From contig JAFRWU010000098.1 of the NCBI GenBank assembly GCA_017441705.1, positions 1 through 32,457 of the forward strand: a stretch of DNA of 32,457 nucleotides, given 5' to 3'. The translations under genes and the position numbers were made by a program. The DNA comes from Clostridia bacterium (lineage in GTDB: Bacteria; Bacillota; Clostridia; Oscillospirales; QAMX01). Positions 1-7,869 of this stretch are shown piece by piece. Position 1 is the stretch's first letter. Every line of letters starts with the position of its first letter. Below the pieces are notes generated by a model. The model did no database searches. It saw only the letters and a program-made list of their open reading frames with translations, and was not told the origin of the DNA.

Positions 1-1
1 C

Positions 2-30
2 AAAAAGAAAAAGCCGCTGACGCGGCTTTT
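2..30 (-). terminator. Rho-independent terminator of the tRNA operon
   Basis: A perfect 9-bp stem (AAAAGCCGC at 9–17, GCGGCTTTT at 22–30) with a TGAC loop is followed, reading the minus strand, by a T-rich run made of the A's at 2–12. It lies just past the 3' end of tRNA-Trp, so it most likely ends the two-tRNA transcript. Confidence 0.85.
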
Positions 31-36
31 GCTTTT

Positions 37-112
37 TGGCAGGGGCAGAAGGGATCGAACCCTCGGCACGCGGTTTTGGAGACCGCTGCTCTACCAGCTG
101 AGCTATACCCCT
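37..112 (-). tRNA. tRNA-Trp (anticodon CCA)
   Basis: The minus strand folds as a full cloverleaf: acceptor stem AGGGGTA pairing with TGCCCCT, a D arm with the GCTCAGCTGGTAGAGC pattern, anticodon loop CTCCAAA with CCA at 77–79, and a T arm containing GGTTCGATCC. The discriminator base is G and the terminal CCA is encoded (37–39). It is the second tRNA of a two-tRNA operon. Confidence 0.96.
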
Positions 113-151
113 ATTTATCTTGACGGCCTCGAAGCGGCCGGTCACGGCGTT

Positions 152-228
152 TGGTGGGCCTTCAGGGACTCGAACCCGGGACCGACCGGTTATGAGCCGG
201 TTGCTCTAACCAACTGAGCTAAAGGCCC
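152..228 (-). tRNA. tRNA with CAT anticodon (Met or lysidine-type Ile2)
   Basis: A canonical cloverleaf on the minus strand: acceptor GGGCCTT pairing with AAGGCCC, discriminator A, encoded CCA (152–154), anticodon loop CTCATAA with CAT at 192–194, and T loop TTCGAGT. CAT anticodons are shared by elongator Met, initiator Met and the Ile2 tRNA whose C34 is changed to lysidine. The acceptor stem is fully paired at position 1, which argues against the initiator. The GGGCCTTTAGCTCAGTTGG start resembles bacillar Ile2 tRNA at least as much as elongator Met, so the amino acid is left open. Confidence 0.93.
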
Positions 229-247
229 ATTTCCGGAGCGCTTTCAC

Positions 248-276
248 AGTATAGCAAAAAACCGGGAGAAAGTCAA
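248..276 (-). promoter_or_regulatory. Promoter of the tRNA operon
   Basis: On the minus strand TTGACT (271–276) and TATACT (248–253) are separated by exactly 17 bases. This is a near-consensus housekeeping sigma promoter about 20 bases upstream of the CAT-anticodon tRNA, as expected for a stable RNA operon. Confidence 0.85.
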
Positions 277-289
277 TATCTCTTTTCGG

Positions 290-326
290 AAAAAATCAGG
301 GACGTGAGACGGCGCGCCTTCACGCC
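290..326 (-). terminator. Probable terminator after ymdB
   Basis: On the minus strand a 7-bp stem with one G-U pair (arms at 320–326 and 301–307, 12-base loop) is followed shortly by TTTTTT (290–295). The stem includes the ymdB stop codon. It would separate ymdB from the tRNA promoter. Confidence 0.5.
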
Positions 327-1090
327 TCCAGACGGATCCTTTCCGCGCGGATGCAGTTTTCTTCGCCGTCCAGCTCGAAAAACGCGCCGCAGAGGGCGGT
401 CGGCCCGTCGGCGGTTTCGAATTTATCCCGCAGCTCGCCGCGGAAGCCGGCGATGGACTGCTTCTCTTTGACGCCCAGCACCGAATCGGTGGGGCCGGTC
501 ATACCCAGATCGGTGAGATAACCGGTGCCGCGCAGGATCTGCTCGTCGGCGGTCTGCACGTGGGTATGGGTGCCGAAGATCACCGACGCCTTTCCCGCGA
601 AATACCGGAAAAAGGCGATCTTTTCGCTGGTCGTCTCCGCATGGAAATCGACGATCACGGCGTCGCGTTTCCCCTCGGTCTCCTGCAGCAGACGTTCCAT
701 GGCGTAAAAGGGATTCTCCGGCGTGGGATCCATCAGGGCCCGCCCCAGAAGATTGACGACCATGACCCGCTTCCCCGCCGCGGGGACGATCACGTACCCC
801 CTGCCCGGATGCGGCGCAAGATAGTTATAAGGCCGGATCAGGCGCGGATTGCCGTCGATATAGGGAACGATCTCTCTGCGGGCCCAGGCGTGATTTCCCA
901 GAGTGATCACGTCGGCGCCGGAGGCGAACAGTTCGCCCGCCTGCGGCGGCGTGATGCCGAGACCGCTGGCGTTTTCCCCGTTGACCACGAAGAGATCCGG
1001 ACGGTAAAGCTTCCGCAGCGCGCCGGCAAGACGCGAAAAGGTTTTGACGCCGGGCCATCCGACCACGTCTCCAATGGCGACGATTCTCAT
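320..1090 (-). CDS. ymdB: YmdB-family metallophosphoesterase
   Basis: This 256-residue protein matches the TIGR00282/YmdB family of calcineurin-like phosphoesterases; the Bacillus subtilis member hydrolyses 2',3'-cyclic nucleotides and affects biofilm and motility gene expression. Visible metal-ligand motifs in order are GDVVG (D8), NGENA (37–41), GNHAW (65–69), DFHAE (H150) and GTHTH (H175, H177). Length is normal for the family and no signal peptide is seen, so it is cytoplasmic. The ATG at 1088–1090 follows a GGAAAGGAGC ribosome binding site. It lies downstream of rny, as in B. subtilis, with a terminator-like hairpin between them. Gene order and motifs agree, so the assignment is strong; the substrate in this organism is inferred. 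Confidence 0.95.
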   Translation of the reverse strand: MRIVAIGDVVGWPGVKTFSRLAGALRKLYRPDLFVVNGENASGLGITPPQAGELFASGADVITLGNHAWARREIVPYIDGNPRLIRPYNYLAPHPGRGYVIVPAAGKRVMVVNLLGRALMDPTPENPFYAMERLLQETEGKRDAVIVDFHAETTSEKIAFFRYFAGKASVIFGTHTHVQTADEQILRGTGYLTDLGMTGPTDSVLGVKEKQSIAGFRGELRDKFETADGPTALCGAFFELDGEENCIRAERIRLEA

Positions 1091-1111
1091 AAAGGCTCCT
1101 TTCCGGGAAGG

Positions 1112-1146
1112 AAAAAGCGCCGCGCTCGAAAGGAACGCGGCGCTTT
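1112..1146 (-). terminator. Hairpin between rny and ymdB, possible partial terminator
   Basis: A perfect 11-bp stem (1114–1124 with 1136–1146, loop of 11) is followed on the minus strand by TTTTT. It lies in the short rny–ymdB gap. In a conserved gene pair such a hairpin may act as a leaky terminator lowering ymdB expression, or as an mRNA end or stabiliser. Confidence 0.7.
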
Positions 1147-1155
1147 CGGTTTTCG

Positions 1156-2718
1156 TTATTTCGCGAAATCCGTGGCGCGGGTCTCGCGGATGCAGTTGAT
1201 CTTGATCTGGCCGGGGTATTCCAGCTCGCTTTCGATCTTCTGCGAAAGCTCGCGGGCCAGAATGGTGAGCTGGTCGTCGCTGATCTTTTCGGGCTTGACG
1301 ATGATGCGCACCTCGCGCCCCGCCTGGATGGCGAAGGAACGGTCGACGCCGTCGAAGCCGTTGGCGATCTCTTCGAGCTTTTCAAGCCGCTTGATATATG
1401 CGTCGAGGTTTTCTCTTCTGGCGCCCGGGCGCGCCGCCGAAAGATCGTCGGCCGCGTCCACGAGGCAGGCGATGACCGTCTGCGGCTCCACGTCGCCGTG
1501 ATGCGCGTGGATGGCGTGAACGACCTCGAAGCTCTCCTTGTACTTTTTGGCGATATCCACGCCGATCTGCACGTGGGAGCCTTCCATGTCGCGGTCGAGC
1601 GCCTTGCCGATGTCGTGGAGAAGACCGGCTCTGCGCGCAAGCACCGGATCGGCGCCGATCTCGCTGGCAAGATACCCGGCGATATGGGCAACCTCGATGG
1701 AATGCTTCAGGACGTTCTGTCCGTAGCTAGTGCGGTAACGCAGGCGGCCGAGGATCTTGACCAGCTCGGGATGCAGACCGTGCACCGAGGTTTCAAAGCA
1801 GGCTTTTTCGCCGTCCTGCTTGATGAGCTGTTCCACCTCGCGGCGGGATTTTTCGACCATCTCCTCGATACGGGCCGGATGGATGCGCCCGTCGGCGATC
1901 AGCTTTTCCAGCGCGTTGCGGGCGATCTCTCTTCTGACCGGATCGAAGCAGGAGAGGGTGATGGCTTCCGGCGTGTCGTCGATGATCAGATCGACGCCGG
2001 TGATGGTTTCGATGGCGCGGATATTGCGCCCTTCGCGGCCGATGATGCGGCCCTTCATCTCGTCGTTGGGGAGGTTGACCACCGACACCGTGGCGTCGGC
2101 CACGTAGTCGGCCGCGCATTTGGAAATCGCGTAGGAAATGATCTCCCGCGCCTTGCGATCCGACGCGTCGCGCACCTGCGCTTCCATTTCCTTGATCTTG
2201 AGCGCCGATTCGTGCTGAAGATCCTCCTCCAGGCTTTTCAGGAGGTAGTTCTTCGCTTCCTCGGTGGTGAAGCCGGAGATCTTCTCGAGAGCCTCCTGCT
2301 GGGCGAGCTTCTGCTCTTCCAGTCTGGCCTTCATTTCGTCGGCTTCTTTGATTTTTCTGTCGAGGGTCTCTTCCTTTTTCTCCGCATTGTCGATCTTGCG
2401 GTCAAGGGTCTCTTCTTTTTGCTGGATGCGTTTTTCGTGTTTGCTCAGGTCCTGTCTCTGCTCCTTGATCTCGCGCTCCGCCTCGTTGCGGTTTTTCAGG
2501 ATCTCTTCCTTCGCTTCGACCATCGCTTCCCGCTTCTTCGCCTCCGCCGATTTGATGGCGTCGTTCAGAATACGGGTCGCTTCTTCTTCCGCGCTGCCGA
2601 TTTCCCGTTCGGCGACTCTTTTTCGAAAGCCTACACCAATAAAGAAAAATACAACAGCGGAAATAACGGCCGCAAGAATGGGAAGCAGAACGAGAAGCGT
2701 CTGCTGTAAAGGTGGCAT
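1156..2718 (-). CDS. rny: Ribonuclease Y
   Basis: Endoribonuclease that starts bulk mRNA decay in many Gram-positive bacteria and is membrane-anchored through its N-terminus. The 520-residue protein, the usual length, has one N-terminal transmembrane helix (about 7–29), a long charged coiled coil (about 35–180), a KH RNA-binding domain with [12 protein letters not shown] (223–234), and an HD domain with LLHDIGKA carrying the metal-binding H368-D369. The start chosen is the ATG at 2716–2718, preceded by GGAGG 11 bases upstream. An in-frame ATG at 2742 has no ribosome binding site and would add 8 residues before the membrane segment. A near-consensus promoter lies at 2807–2835. The neighbour downstream is ymdB. 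Confidence 0.98.
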   Translation of the reverse strand: MPPLQQTLLVLLPILAAVISAVVFFFIGVGFRKRVAEREIGSAEEEATRILNDAIKSAEAKKREAMVEAKEEILKNRNEAEREIKEQRQDLSKHEKRIQQKEETLDRKIDNAEKKEETLDRKIKEADEMKARLEEQKLAQQEALEKISGFTTEEAKNYLLKSLEEDLQHESALKIKEMEAQVRDASDRKAREIISYAISKCAADYVADATVSVVNLPNDEMKGRIIGREGRNIRAIETITGVDLIIDDTPEAITLSCFDPVRREIARNALEKLIADGRIHPARIEEMVEKSRREVEQLIKQDGEKACFETSVHGLHPELVKILGRLRYRTSYGQNVLKHSIEVAHIAGYLASEIGADPVLARRAGLLHDIGKALDRDMEGSHVQIGVDIAKKYKESFEVVHAIHAHHGDVEPQTVIACLVDAADDLSAARPGARRENLDAYIKRLEKLEEIANGFDGVDRSFAIQAGREVRIIVKPEKISDDQLTILARELSQKIESELEYPGQIKINCIRETRATDFAK

Positions 2719-2806
2719 AAACCGTTTTTCCTCCGAAGTCATAAAAATAACGTATCTCATTCCAGGCGTGCGACACCCAATAGAATGAGCATACGTACCG
2801 AATTGT

Positions 2807-2835
2807 ATTGTATCGCGTTCCGTCGGCTTTGTCAA
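2807..2835 (-). promoter_or_regulatory. Promoter of rny
   Basis: On the minus strand TTGACA (2830–2835) and TACAAT (2807–2812) are 17 bases apart. A second overlapping TACAAT lies at 2802–2807. The promoter drives rny and, by readthrough, perhaps ymdB. Confidence 0.85.
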
Positions 2836-2844
2836 TACGTTATG

Positions 2845-2881
2845 AAAAAAAAGCCTGTGCCGCCGGTGGCGGCACAGGCTT
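2845..2881 (-). terminator. Terminator of the wecB–cls operon
   Basis: A perfect 14-bp GC-rich stem (2851–2864 with 2868–2881, loop GGT) is followed on the minus strand by eight T's (A-run 2845–2852). It lies between the end of cls and the rny promoter and insulates the two units. Confidence 0.92.
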
Positions 2882-2974
2882 GCATTTTTCCCGGTTTTTT
2901 GTCGCTTTCCGCGTCCGGATCGTCTTTTTTTGACCGAAAATGGAGATCAGGCGCCGTTTTTCTCGTTTATTCCG

Positions 2975-4582
2975 TCAGAGAAGCGGCGCAAACAGCCGCA
3001 TCAGATTTCCCATCAGACGCATGAAGAGATTGCTCTTCACGTCCTCGAGCGTGATCTCGCTGGAATCCTCCAGCGCACGGAGGAAATCCTTCCTGATCTC
3101 TCCCACCGCGCTGGATCCGCAGACGAGCACGCCGTCCTCAAAATGCAGATACAGACTCCGGAAATCCAGGTTGACGGTTCCCACCGTCGCGATCTCGTCG
3201 TCGGCCACCATCACCTTGGCGTGCATGAAGCCCGGCGTATACTCGTAAACGCGGATCCCCGCCTCGATCAGCTCCCGGTAATAGGAGCGCGTGATCACGT
3301 GAACGAAGAACTTGTCCCACACCCGGGGGGTGATCAGGCGCACGTCCACGCCGCTTTTGGCGGCGAGCTTCAGGCCGGAAAGCAATCCGTCGTCCACCAT
3401 GAAGTAGGGCGTCGTGGCGTAAAGCGTGCGGTTCGCGCCGGCGATCAATTGCGTATAGACGTATTCGCCCACCGTTTCGGTATCCAGCGGGCTGTCCGCA
3501 TAGGGAAGCACCGCGCCGTCGGTCTCCGGTCTTTCCTCCGGAGAAAACTCCGGCGGCTTCTGCGGAAGAGTGAAATGCTCCCCCGCCGCCAGCGACCAGA
3601 GCTGCAGAAAGATCACCGTAAAGCTCCAGGCGGCGTCGCCTTCCACCCGGATGACGCCGTCCTTCCAGTAGCCGTGCTTTTCGTAGACGTTGATGTATTC
3701 GTCGGCGATGTTCAGACCGCCGGTATAGGCGATCCTGCCGTCGATCACCGTGATCTTGCGATGATCGCGGTTGTTCTGGATGCTGGTGAACACCGGGATA
3801 AACCGGTTGAACACCGCCGCGCGGATCCCGCGGCGCCGGAGGATCTCCACGTAGTTTTTCGGCAGGGTCATCAGGGATCCGATGTCGTCGTACATAAACC
3901 GGACGTCGACCCCTTCTTTGACCTTGCGTTCCAGAACGTTCAGGACCTTTTCGGTCATGACTCCCTCTTCCACGATGAAGTATTCCATGTAGATATACTT
4001 TTCGGCCTTTTCCAGATCTTCCAGAAAGCGGGGGAAGAAGGCCTCTCCGGGGGAAAGATACTCGTTTCGGGTGTGCGCATAGGCCGGGAATCCCGCGAAA
4101 TCGGAAAGATAGGAGGCGCTTCTGGACCACCGGTGGAAAAGCCCGTTCCGTTCCCCGGGAGAAAGCTCGTTCGGCGTCCGGAAGGCCGGCTGGCTTTCCC
4201 TGGCGATGGCGGCGTAGCGTTTCATGACCCAATGCTTGTTGGGAAGCAGGTGCAGAAGCAGGTAATAAAACGGTCCGAGCACCGGAAACGCCAGGATGAT
4301 CACCAGCCAGATGATCCGGTAAGCCGGCTTCATGTTTTTGTTGACGAGATAGATCGCCAGAAAAATCGAAACGACCGAGACGACGGCGCTCAGGATACGG
4401 GATACCAGCGTGTCCGCTTTCAGGAAATAGGCAAAAAAGGCCACCTGCAGGACGATGATGAGGATCACCACCATCCGGCGGAACATGAACCACCGGAACC
4501 AGCCGTGTTTTCTTTTGATGCCGCTCGCTTTCTCGTCCGCTTCCCGGCCGGGAGGAGCGGTATTCGCTTTCTTCCTTGTCAT
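2975..4582 (-). CDS. cls: Cardiolipin synthase, phospholipase D superfamily
   Basis: Membrane enzyme that condenses two phosphatidylglycerol molecules into cardiolipin and glycerol. The 535-residue protein has a basic N-terminus, three hydrophobic segments (about 37–55, 60–80 and 89–113), then two HKD motifs, HxKxxxxD at 274–281 and at 454–461. Two HKD motifs in one chain of about 500 residues, together with N-terminal membrane helices, are diagnostic of bacterial ClsA-type synthases. Its ATG overlaps the wecB stop codon in an ATGA (4579–4582), so translation is probably coupled. A strong terminator follows. The family assignment is secure; which Cls paralogue it is cannot be told. Confidence 0.95.
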   Translation of the reverse strand: MTRKKANTAPPGREADEKASGIKRKHGWFRWFMFRRMVVILIIVLQVAFFAYFLKADTLVSRILSAVVSVVSIFLAIYLVNKNMKPAYRIIWLVIILAFPVLGPFYYLLLHLLPNKHWVMKRYAAIARESQPAFRTPNELSPGERNGLFHRWSRSASYLSDFAGFPAYAHTRNEYLSPGEAFFPRFLEDLEKAEKYIYMEYFIVEEGVMTEKVLNVLERKVKEGVDVRFMYDDIGSLMTLPKNYVEILRRRGIRAAVFNRFIPVFTSIQNNRDHRKITVIDGRIAYTGGLNIADEYINVYEKHGYWKDGVIRVEGDAAWSFTVIFLQLWSLAAGEHFTLPQKPPEFSPEERPETDGAVLPYADSPLDTETVGEYVYTQLIAGANRTLYATTPYFMVDDGLLSGLKLAAKSGVDVRLITPRVWDKFFVHVITRSYYRELIEAGIRVYEYTPGFMHAKVMVADDEIATVGTVNLDFRSLYLHFEDGVLVCGSSAVGEIRKDFLRALEDSSEITLEDVKSNLFMRLMGNLMRLFAPLL

Positions 4583-5682
4583 ACCTCGGTTTTTCCTTTC
4601 AGGAGCACGTCCGCGATACGCCGGGAAGCCAGACCGTCTCCGTACGGATTGGAGGCGCGGCTCATCCTCCGGTAAAGCTCTTCGTCCTCCAGAAGTCTCT
4701 TCCCCGTCTCATAGACAGGCTCTTCCCGGTTGCCCGCCAGGATCAGGGTGCCGGCCTCGATCCCTTCGGGGCGTTCGGTGGTGTCGCGCATGACCACCAC
4801 CGGTTTGCCGAGCGACGGCGCTTCCTCCTGGATCCCGCCGCTGTCGGTGAAAATCAAATGGCTGTTCGCCATGAAATTGTGAAAATCCAGGACGTCCAGC
4901 GGCTCGGTCAGCATGACCCTTTCGCACCCGTCGAAGACTTCATGCGCCGCTTCCCTGACCGCGGGGTTCAGATGCATGGGATACACCGCGGCCACGTCGG
5001 GATGCTCCTCCACCAGACGTCTGATCGCACGGAACATGCCGCGGAGCGGCTCTCCCAGGTTTTCCCGGCGGTGCGCGGTGATCAGGATCAGCCGCTTTCC
5101 CGCCGCCCTGTCGAGGATCGGGTGCCGGTAATCCCCGCGCACCGTGGTTTTCAGGGCGTCGATGGCGGTGTTTCCGGTGACGTAAATGCCCCCGGGATCC
5201 TTCCCTTCGGCCAGCAGGTTCCTCTTCGCCCGTTCGGTCGGCGCGAAGTCATAGCGGGAAAGGATCGACACGCTTCTCCGGTTGAATTCCTCCGGAAAGG
5301 GCGATTCGACGTTCCCGGTGCGGAGCCCCGCCTCCACGTGTCCCACGGGGATATGAAGATAAAAGGCCGCAAGGGCCGCGGCGAAGGTCGTGGTGGTGTC
5401 GCCGTGCACCAGGACCACGTCGGGCGATTCCTGTCTGAGGATCGGTTCCAGCCTTTCCAGCACCCGCGCCGTCACGTCGAAAAGCGTCTGTCCCCGTTTC
5501 ATCACCGCCAGATCGTGATCGGGCGTCACGCCGAAGCAGGAGAGCACCGCGTCCAGCATTTCCCGGTGCTGACCGGTGACGCAGAGCCTGACCTCGGCGT
5601 CCGGTCTCGTCTTCAGTTCCAGGATCAGGGGGCACATTTTGATGGCCTCCGGTCTCGTGCCGAAAATGGTCAGGATACGCAT
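4579..5682 (-). CDS. wecB: UDP-N-acetylglucosamine 2-epimerase, non-hydrolysing
   Basis: Interconverts UDP-GlcNAc and UDP-ManNAc, supplying ManNAc for wall teichoic acid or surface polysaccharide. The 367-residue cytoplasmic protein shows the family motifs in order: GTRPEAIK (8–15), HGDTTT (93–98), GHVEAGLRT (114–122, E117), the PEE-x-NR segment near 130–136, TAHRRENLG (202–210), TDSGGIQEE (279–287), RDTTERPE (299–306) and a C-terminal NPYGDG. The first and last motifs place it in the GT-B-fold epimerase family at full length. The ATG follows GGGAGGAAATC. It is the first gene of an operon with cls. The gene is also called mnaA in Gram-positives. Confidence 0.96.
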   Translation of the reverse strand: MRILTIFGTRPEAIKMCPLILELKTRPDAEVRLCVTGQHREMLDAVLSCFGVTPDHDLAVMKRGQTLFDVTARVLERLEPILRQESPDVVLVHGDTTTTFAAALAAFYLHIPVGHVEAGLRTGNVESPFPEEFNRRSVSILSRYDFAPTERAKRNLLAEGKDPGGIYVTGNTAIDALKTTVRGDYRHPILDRAAGKRLILITAHRRENLGEPLRGMFRAIRRLVEEHPDVAAVYPMHLNPAVREAAHEVFDGCERVMLTEPLDVLDFHNFMANSHLIFTDSGGIQEEAPSLGKPVVVMRDTTERPEGIEAGTLILAGNREEPVYETGKRLLEDEELYRRMSRASNPYGDGLASRRIADVLLKGKTEV

Positions 5683-5723
5683 GATTTCCTCCCGCAGCGT
5701 CGGATATATGAAGATGCGTTATT

Positions 5724-5752
5724 ATTTTACCGCAGAAAAGCTCCGGATGCAA
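5724..5752 (-). promoter_or_regulatory. Candidate promoter of wecB–cls
   Basis: On the minus strand TTGCAT (5747–5752) and TAAAAT (5724–5729) are separated by 17 bases, about 40 bases upstream of the wecB start. The -10 is good and the -35 weak. Confidence 0.55.
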
Positions 5753-5804
5753 GCGTTTTCCGGAGAAAGCGCCCGCATCCGGATGAAATCGATTCGATCC
5801 CCTC

Positions 5805-7751
5805 TTATTCGTCGACGACGATCACCTCATGCAGGTCGATCCGCGGGATCCTGACACGCGCTTCTCCGTCCTCATACGTGAAGGAAAGCTCCTTCCCCAG
5901 GGGCTCCAGGCGGAGAGAGGCGGGCTTCTGAGGAAGTCTGATCGCGATCTCCGCGTCCAGACAGGGCGGGATCTGATCCTCGGTCGCGATGACGGCGGCG
6001 CGGTGATTGCCGTTGGCGTTGACCAGCTGGATCATGAGCTTCCCGTCCTTCCGGAGATCCACGATCTCCAGAAGCCCCGTCGCCTTTTCCAGCCGGACCC
6101 GGGGCTGATAGAGCCGATCGAGGACGTCCCGGATCATCGTCCGGTGGAGATACTGGGACGAAGCGTGATAAGCCGTGCCCGGATCAAAGGACAGCACGGC
6201 GATCTTCCCTCTGCCGTACGGAAGGACCGCAGCGGCCGGTTTCCCCTCTTTTCTTTCGTCAAGCGTGCTTTTCCAGAGCGTTTCTCCCTTTTCAAAGGAC
6301 AGGACTCCCGCGTCGAAGGCCGCGGCGAACTCCGCCCCGTCCCGGGTGAGAAGGGTCCTGCCCGGCGTTCCCGCCTTCAGGCGGAAAGGCGCGCCGGCCG
6401 CGGAGAAAATCTCCGCCGTCTTTTTCCCGGCCAGGAGAAGGCTGCCGCCCGCCGCCGCATAGGAGAGGAGATCCTTCACCGTTTCGGGCGCGAGCCCCGC
6501 GAAGAGCTCCGGCACGACGATCACGGGGTAATCGTACCCGTGGCGGAGGAGGGTGTGTTCCTCCGCGATCTCCAGGGAGTGCCCCGCGTCGCAGATGAGA
6601 TTGGTCATGCCGGCGATCTTTTCGCAGCCGTTGCGGGAATAGAGCGAATCGGACTCCCGGTGCCGGTCCCAGGTGGAAAGCAGCAGGACGACCTGGCGCT
6701 CCGGTTTTCCGCGGAAGGAGAAGGGCTCCCGGGCCCGCATGAAATCCGCGAGGGCTTTCATCCGGCGGATCTCCGCCATGCGGGGGCTGCCGTCCCGGTA
6801 CTGCGTGATGTAATTCTGGAAACCGCCGCCGAGGGAGATCACCGCCGCGGCCTCCTGCAGGATCTGGACCGGATGCTTCGCCACGTGTCCCGGTTTTCCC
6901 TCCAGCATATGCCGGAAATTCCAGGACATCAGATCCCAGGTGCGTTCCTGGCTTGCGATGGCGCGGCCGGCGTAGCGGGCCGAGGCGAAGGAGTCCTCCG
7001 GACTCAGGTCTCCCGAGATGAAGTCCACCGGCGCGCTGACCTCCTCCGGCATATGATCGGTATAGGACCAGTTGGAGGCGACCTGAAAATCCGGGGCCTT
7101 TTCGTGCAGCGCGTTCACGTATTTCCGGACGTACCTCCGGAAAAGCTCCCGGCAGAATTCCCTGTATTCCTCAAAATACGGATCTCCTCTTTCGGCGGGA
7201 AGGCGCCCCCCGAGATCGATCCCCGTTTCCTTTTCAAAAGCCCCGACGGTCTCGGGATCGAAATCCACCCGGCTGCCCCAGCAGTCGCCGTCCACCCAGA
7301 CGCCGTCGACGCCGTACTTTTCCGCAAGCTCGGTGAGCTGCGGGATCAGAAGCTCGTCGACGTAGCGCCCCATCGTGCGCGTGGAGGAGTCGTCCCTTGT
7401 CCCGTCGGCCTTGAGGCATCCCTCCCCGGGATGCTCCGCGAGATACTTCTTGTCGATGACGCCGGAATAGTGCATATAGAGCGCAACGCCCTCCTCCCTG
7501 GTGACCTTTCTCCACAGGGCGAGCGGATCCAGGGCAAAATCCGGCATGGCGTTCCCGACGGCGGTGGGATAGGACGCCCAGCCCGGGTGTCCCTTGCAGT
7601 CGATCTGGAGAAAATCGGGCTTCAGGAGCCGGCAGATCTCCCGGATCTCCTCTTCCTTCAGCGTCGCGCCGATCGACGTTCCCGCCGCTCCCTCCGGCGA
7701 AGCGTGAAAATCAAAATGCAGTCCGAAAAAGCTTTCGCTGCGTCGTTTCAT
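5805..7751 (-). CDS. Putative TIM-barrel glycoside hydrolase (alpha-L-fucosidase/GHL6-like)
   Basis: A 648-residue protein with no signal peptide, so probably cytoplasmic. The N-terminal half (about 8–345) reads as a TIM barrel of the GH29/GHL6-like kind often annotated as alpha-L-fucosidase: GLHFDFHA near residue 10, LYMHYSG (91–97), and GVWVDGDCWG (150–159), in which D154 sits where GH29 enzymes carry the nucleophile. Residues about 350–530 look like a glutamine-amidotransferase-like Rossmann domain (VIVVPE, AAAGGSLLLAGK), as in the trimerisation domain of family 42 beta-galactosidases. A beta-sandwich tail follows. The chosen ATG at 7749–7751 has AAAGAGG just upstream; a longer reading adds 23 residues without a better site. 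It is last in an operon behind a DegT-type enzyme and a ceramidase-fold protein. The substrate is unknown; fucosidase activity is not claimed. Confidence 0.75.
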   Translation of the reverse strand: MKRRSESFFGLHFDFHASPEGAAGTSIGATLKEEEIREICRLLKPDFLQIDCKGHPGWASYPTAVGNAMPDFALDPLALWRKVTREEGVALYMHYSGVIDKKYLAEHPGEGCLKADGTRDDSSTRTMGRYVDELLIPQLTELAEKYGVDGVWVDGDCWGSRVDFDPETVGAFEKETGIDLGGRLPAERGDPYFEEYREFCRELFRRYVRKYVNALHEKAPDFQVASNWSYTDHMPEEVSAPVDFISGDLSPEDSFASARYAGRAIASQERTWDLMSWNFRHMLEGKPGHVAKHPVQILQEAAAVISLGGGFQNYITQYRDGSPRMAEIRRMKALADFMRAREPFSFRGKPERQVVLLLSTWDRHRESDSLYSRNGCEKIAGMTNLICDAGHSLEIAEEHTLLRHGYDYPVIVVPELFAGLAPETVKDLLSYAAAGGSLLLAGKKTAEIFSAAGAPFRLKAGTPGRTLLTRDGAEFAAAFDAGVLSFEKGETLWKSTLDERKEGKPAAAVLPYGRGKIAVLSFDPGTAYHASSQYLHRTMIRDVLDRLYQPRVRLEKATGLLEIVDLRKDGKLMIQLVNANGNHRAAVIATEDQIPPCLDAEIAIRLPQKPASLRLEPLGKELSFTYEDGEARVRIPRIDLHEVIVVDE

Positions 7752-7830
7752 AAGCGTACCTCTTTCTTTCCGGAGCCCTTCGCTCCTGTCCTTCCGGAGC
7801 CGGGCGCCGTCGTTTTTCATCCCCCCGAAA

Positions 7831-7856
7831 GCGTCCGCACCGGAACGGGCGGACGC
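7831..7856 (-). other. Intercistronic hairpin before the glycoside hydrolase
   Basis: An 8-bp perfect stem (GCGTCCGC at 7831–7838, GCGGACGC at 7849–7856) with a 10-base loop lies in the 118-base gap between the DegT-type gene and the hydrolase gene. On the minus strand only three T's follow, so it is a weak terminator at most. It may set the expression ratio between the two genes. Confidence 0.5.
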
Positions 7857-7869
7857 CGGAGGCGCCGGA

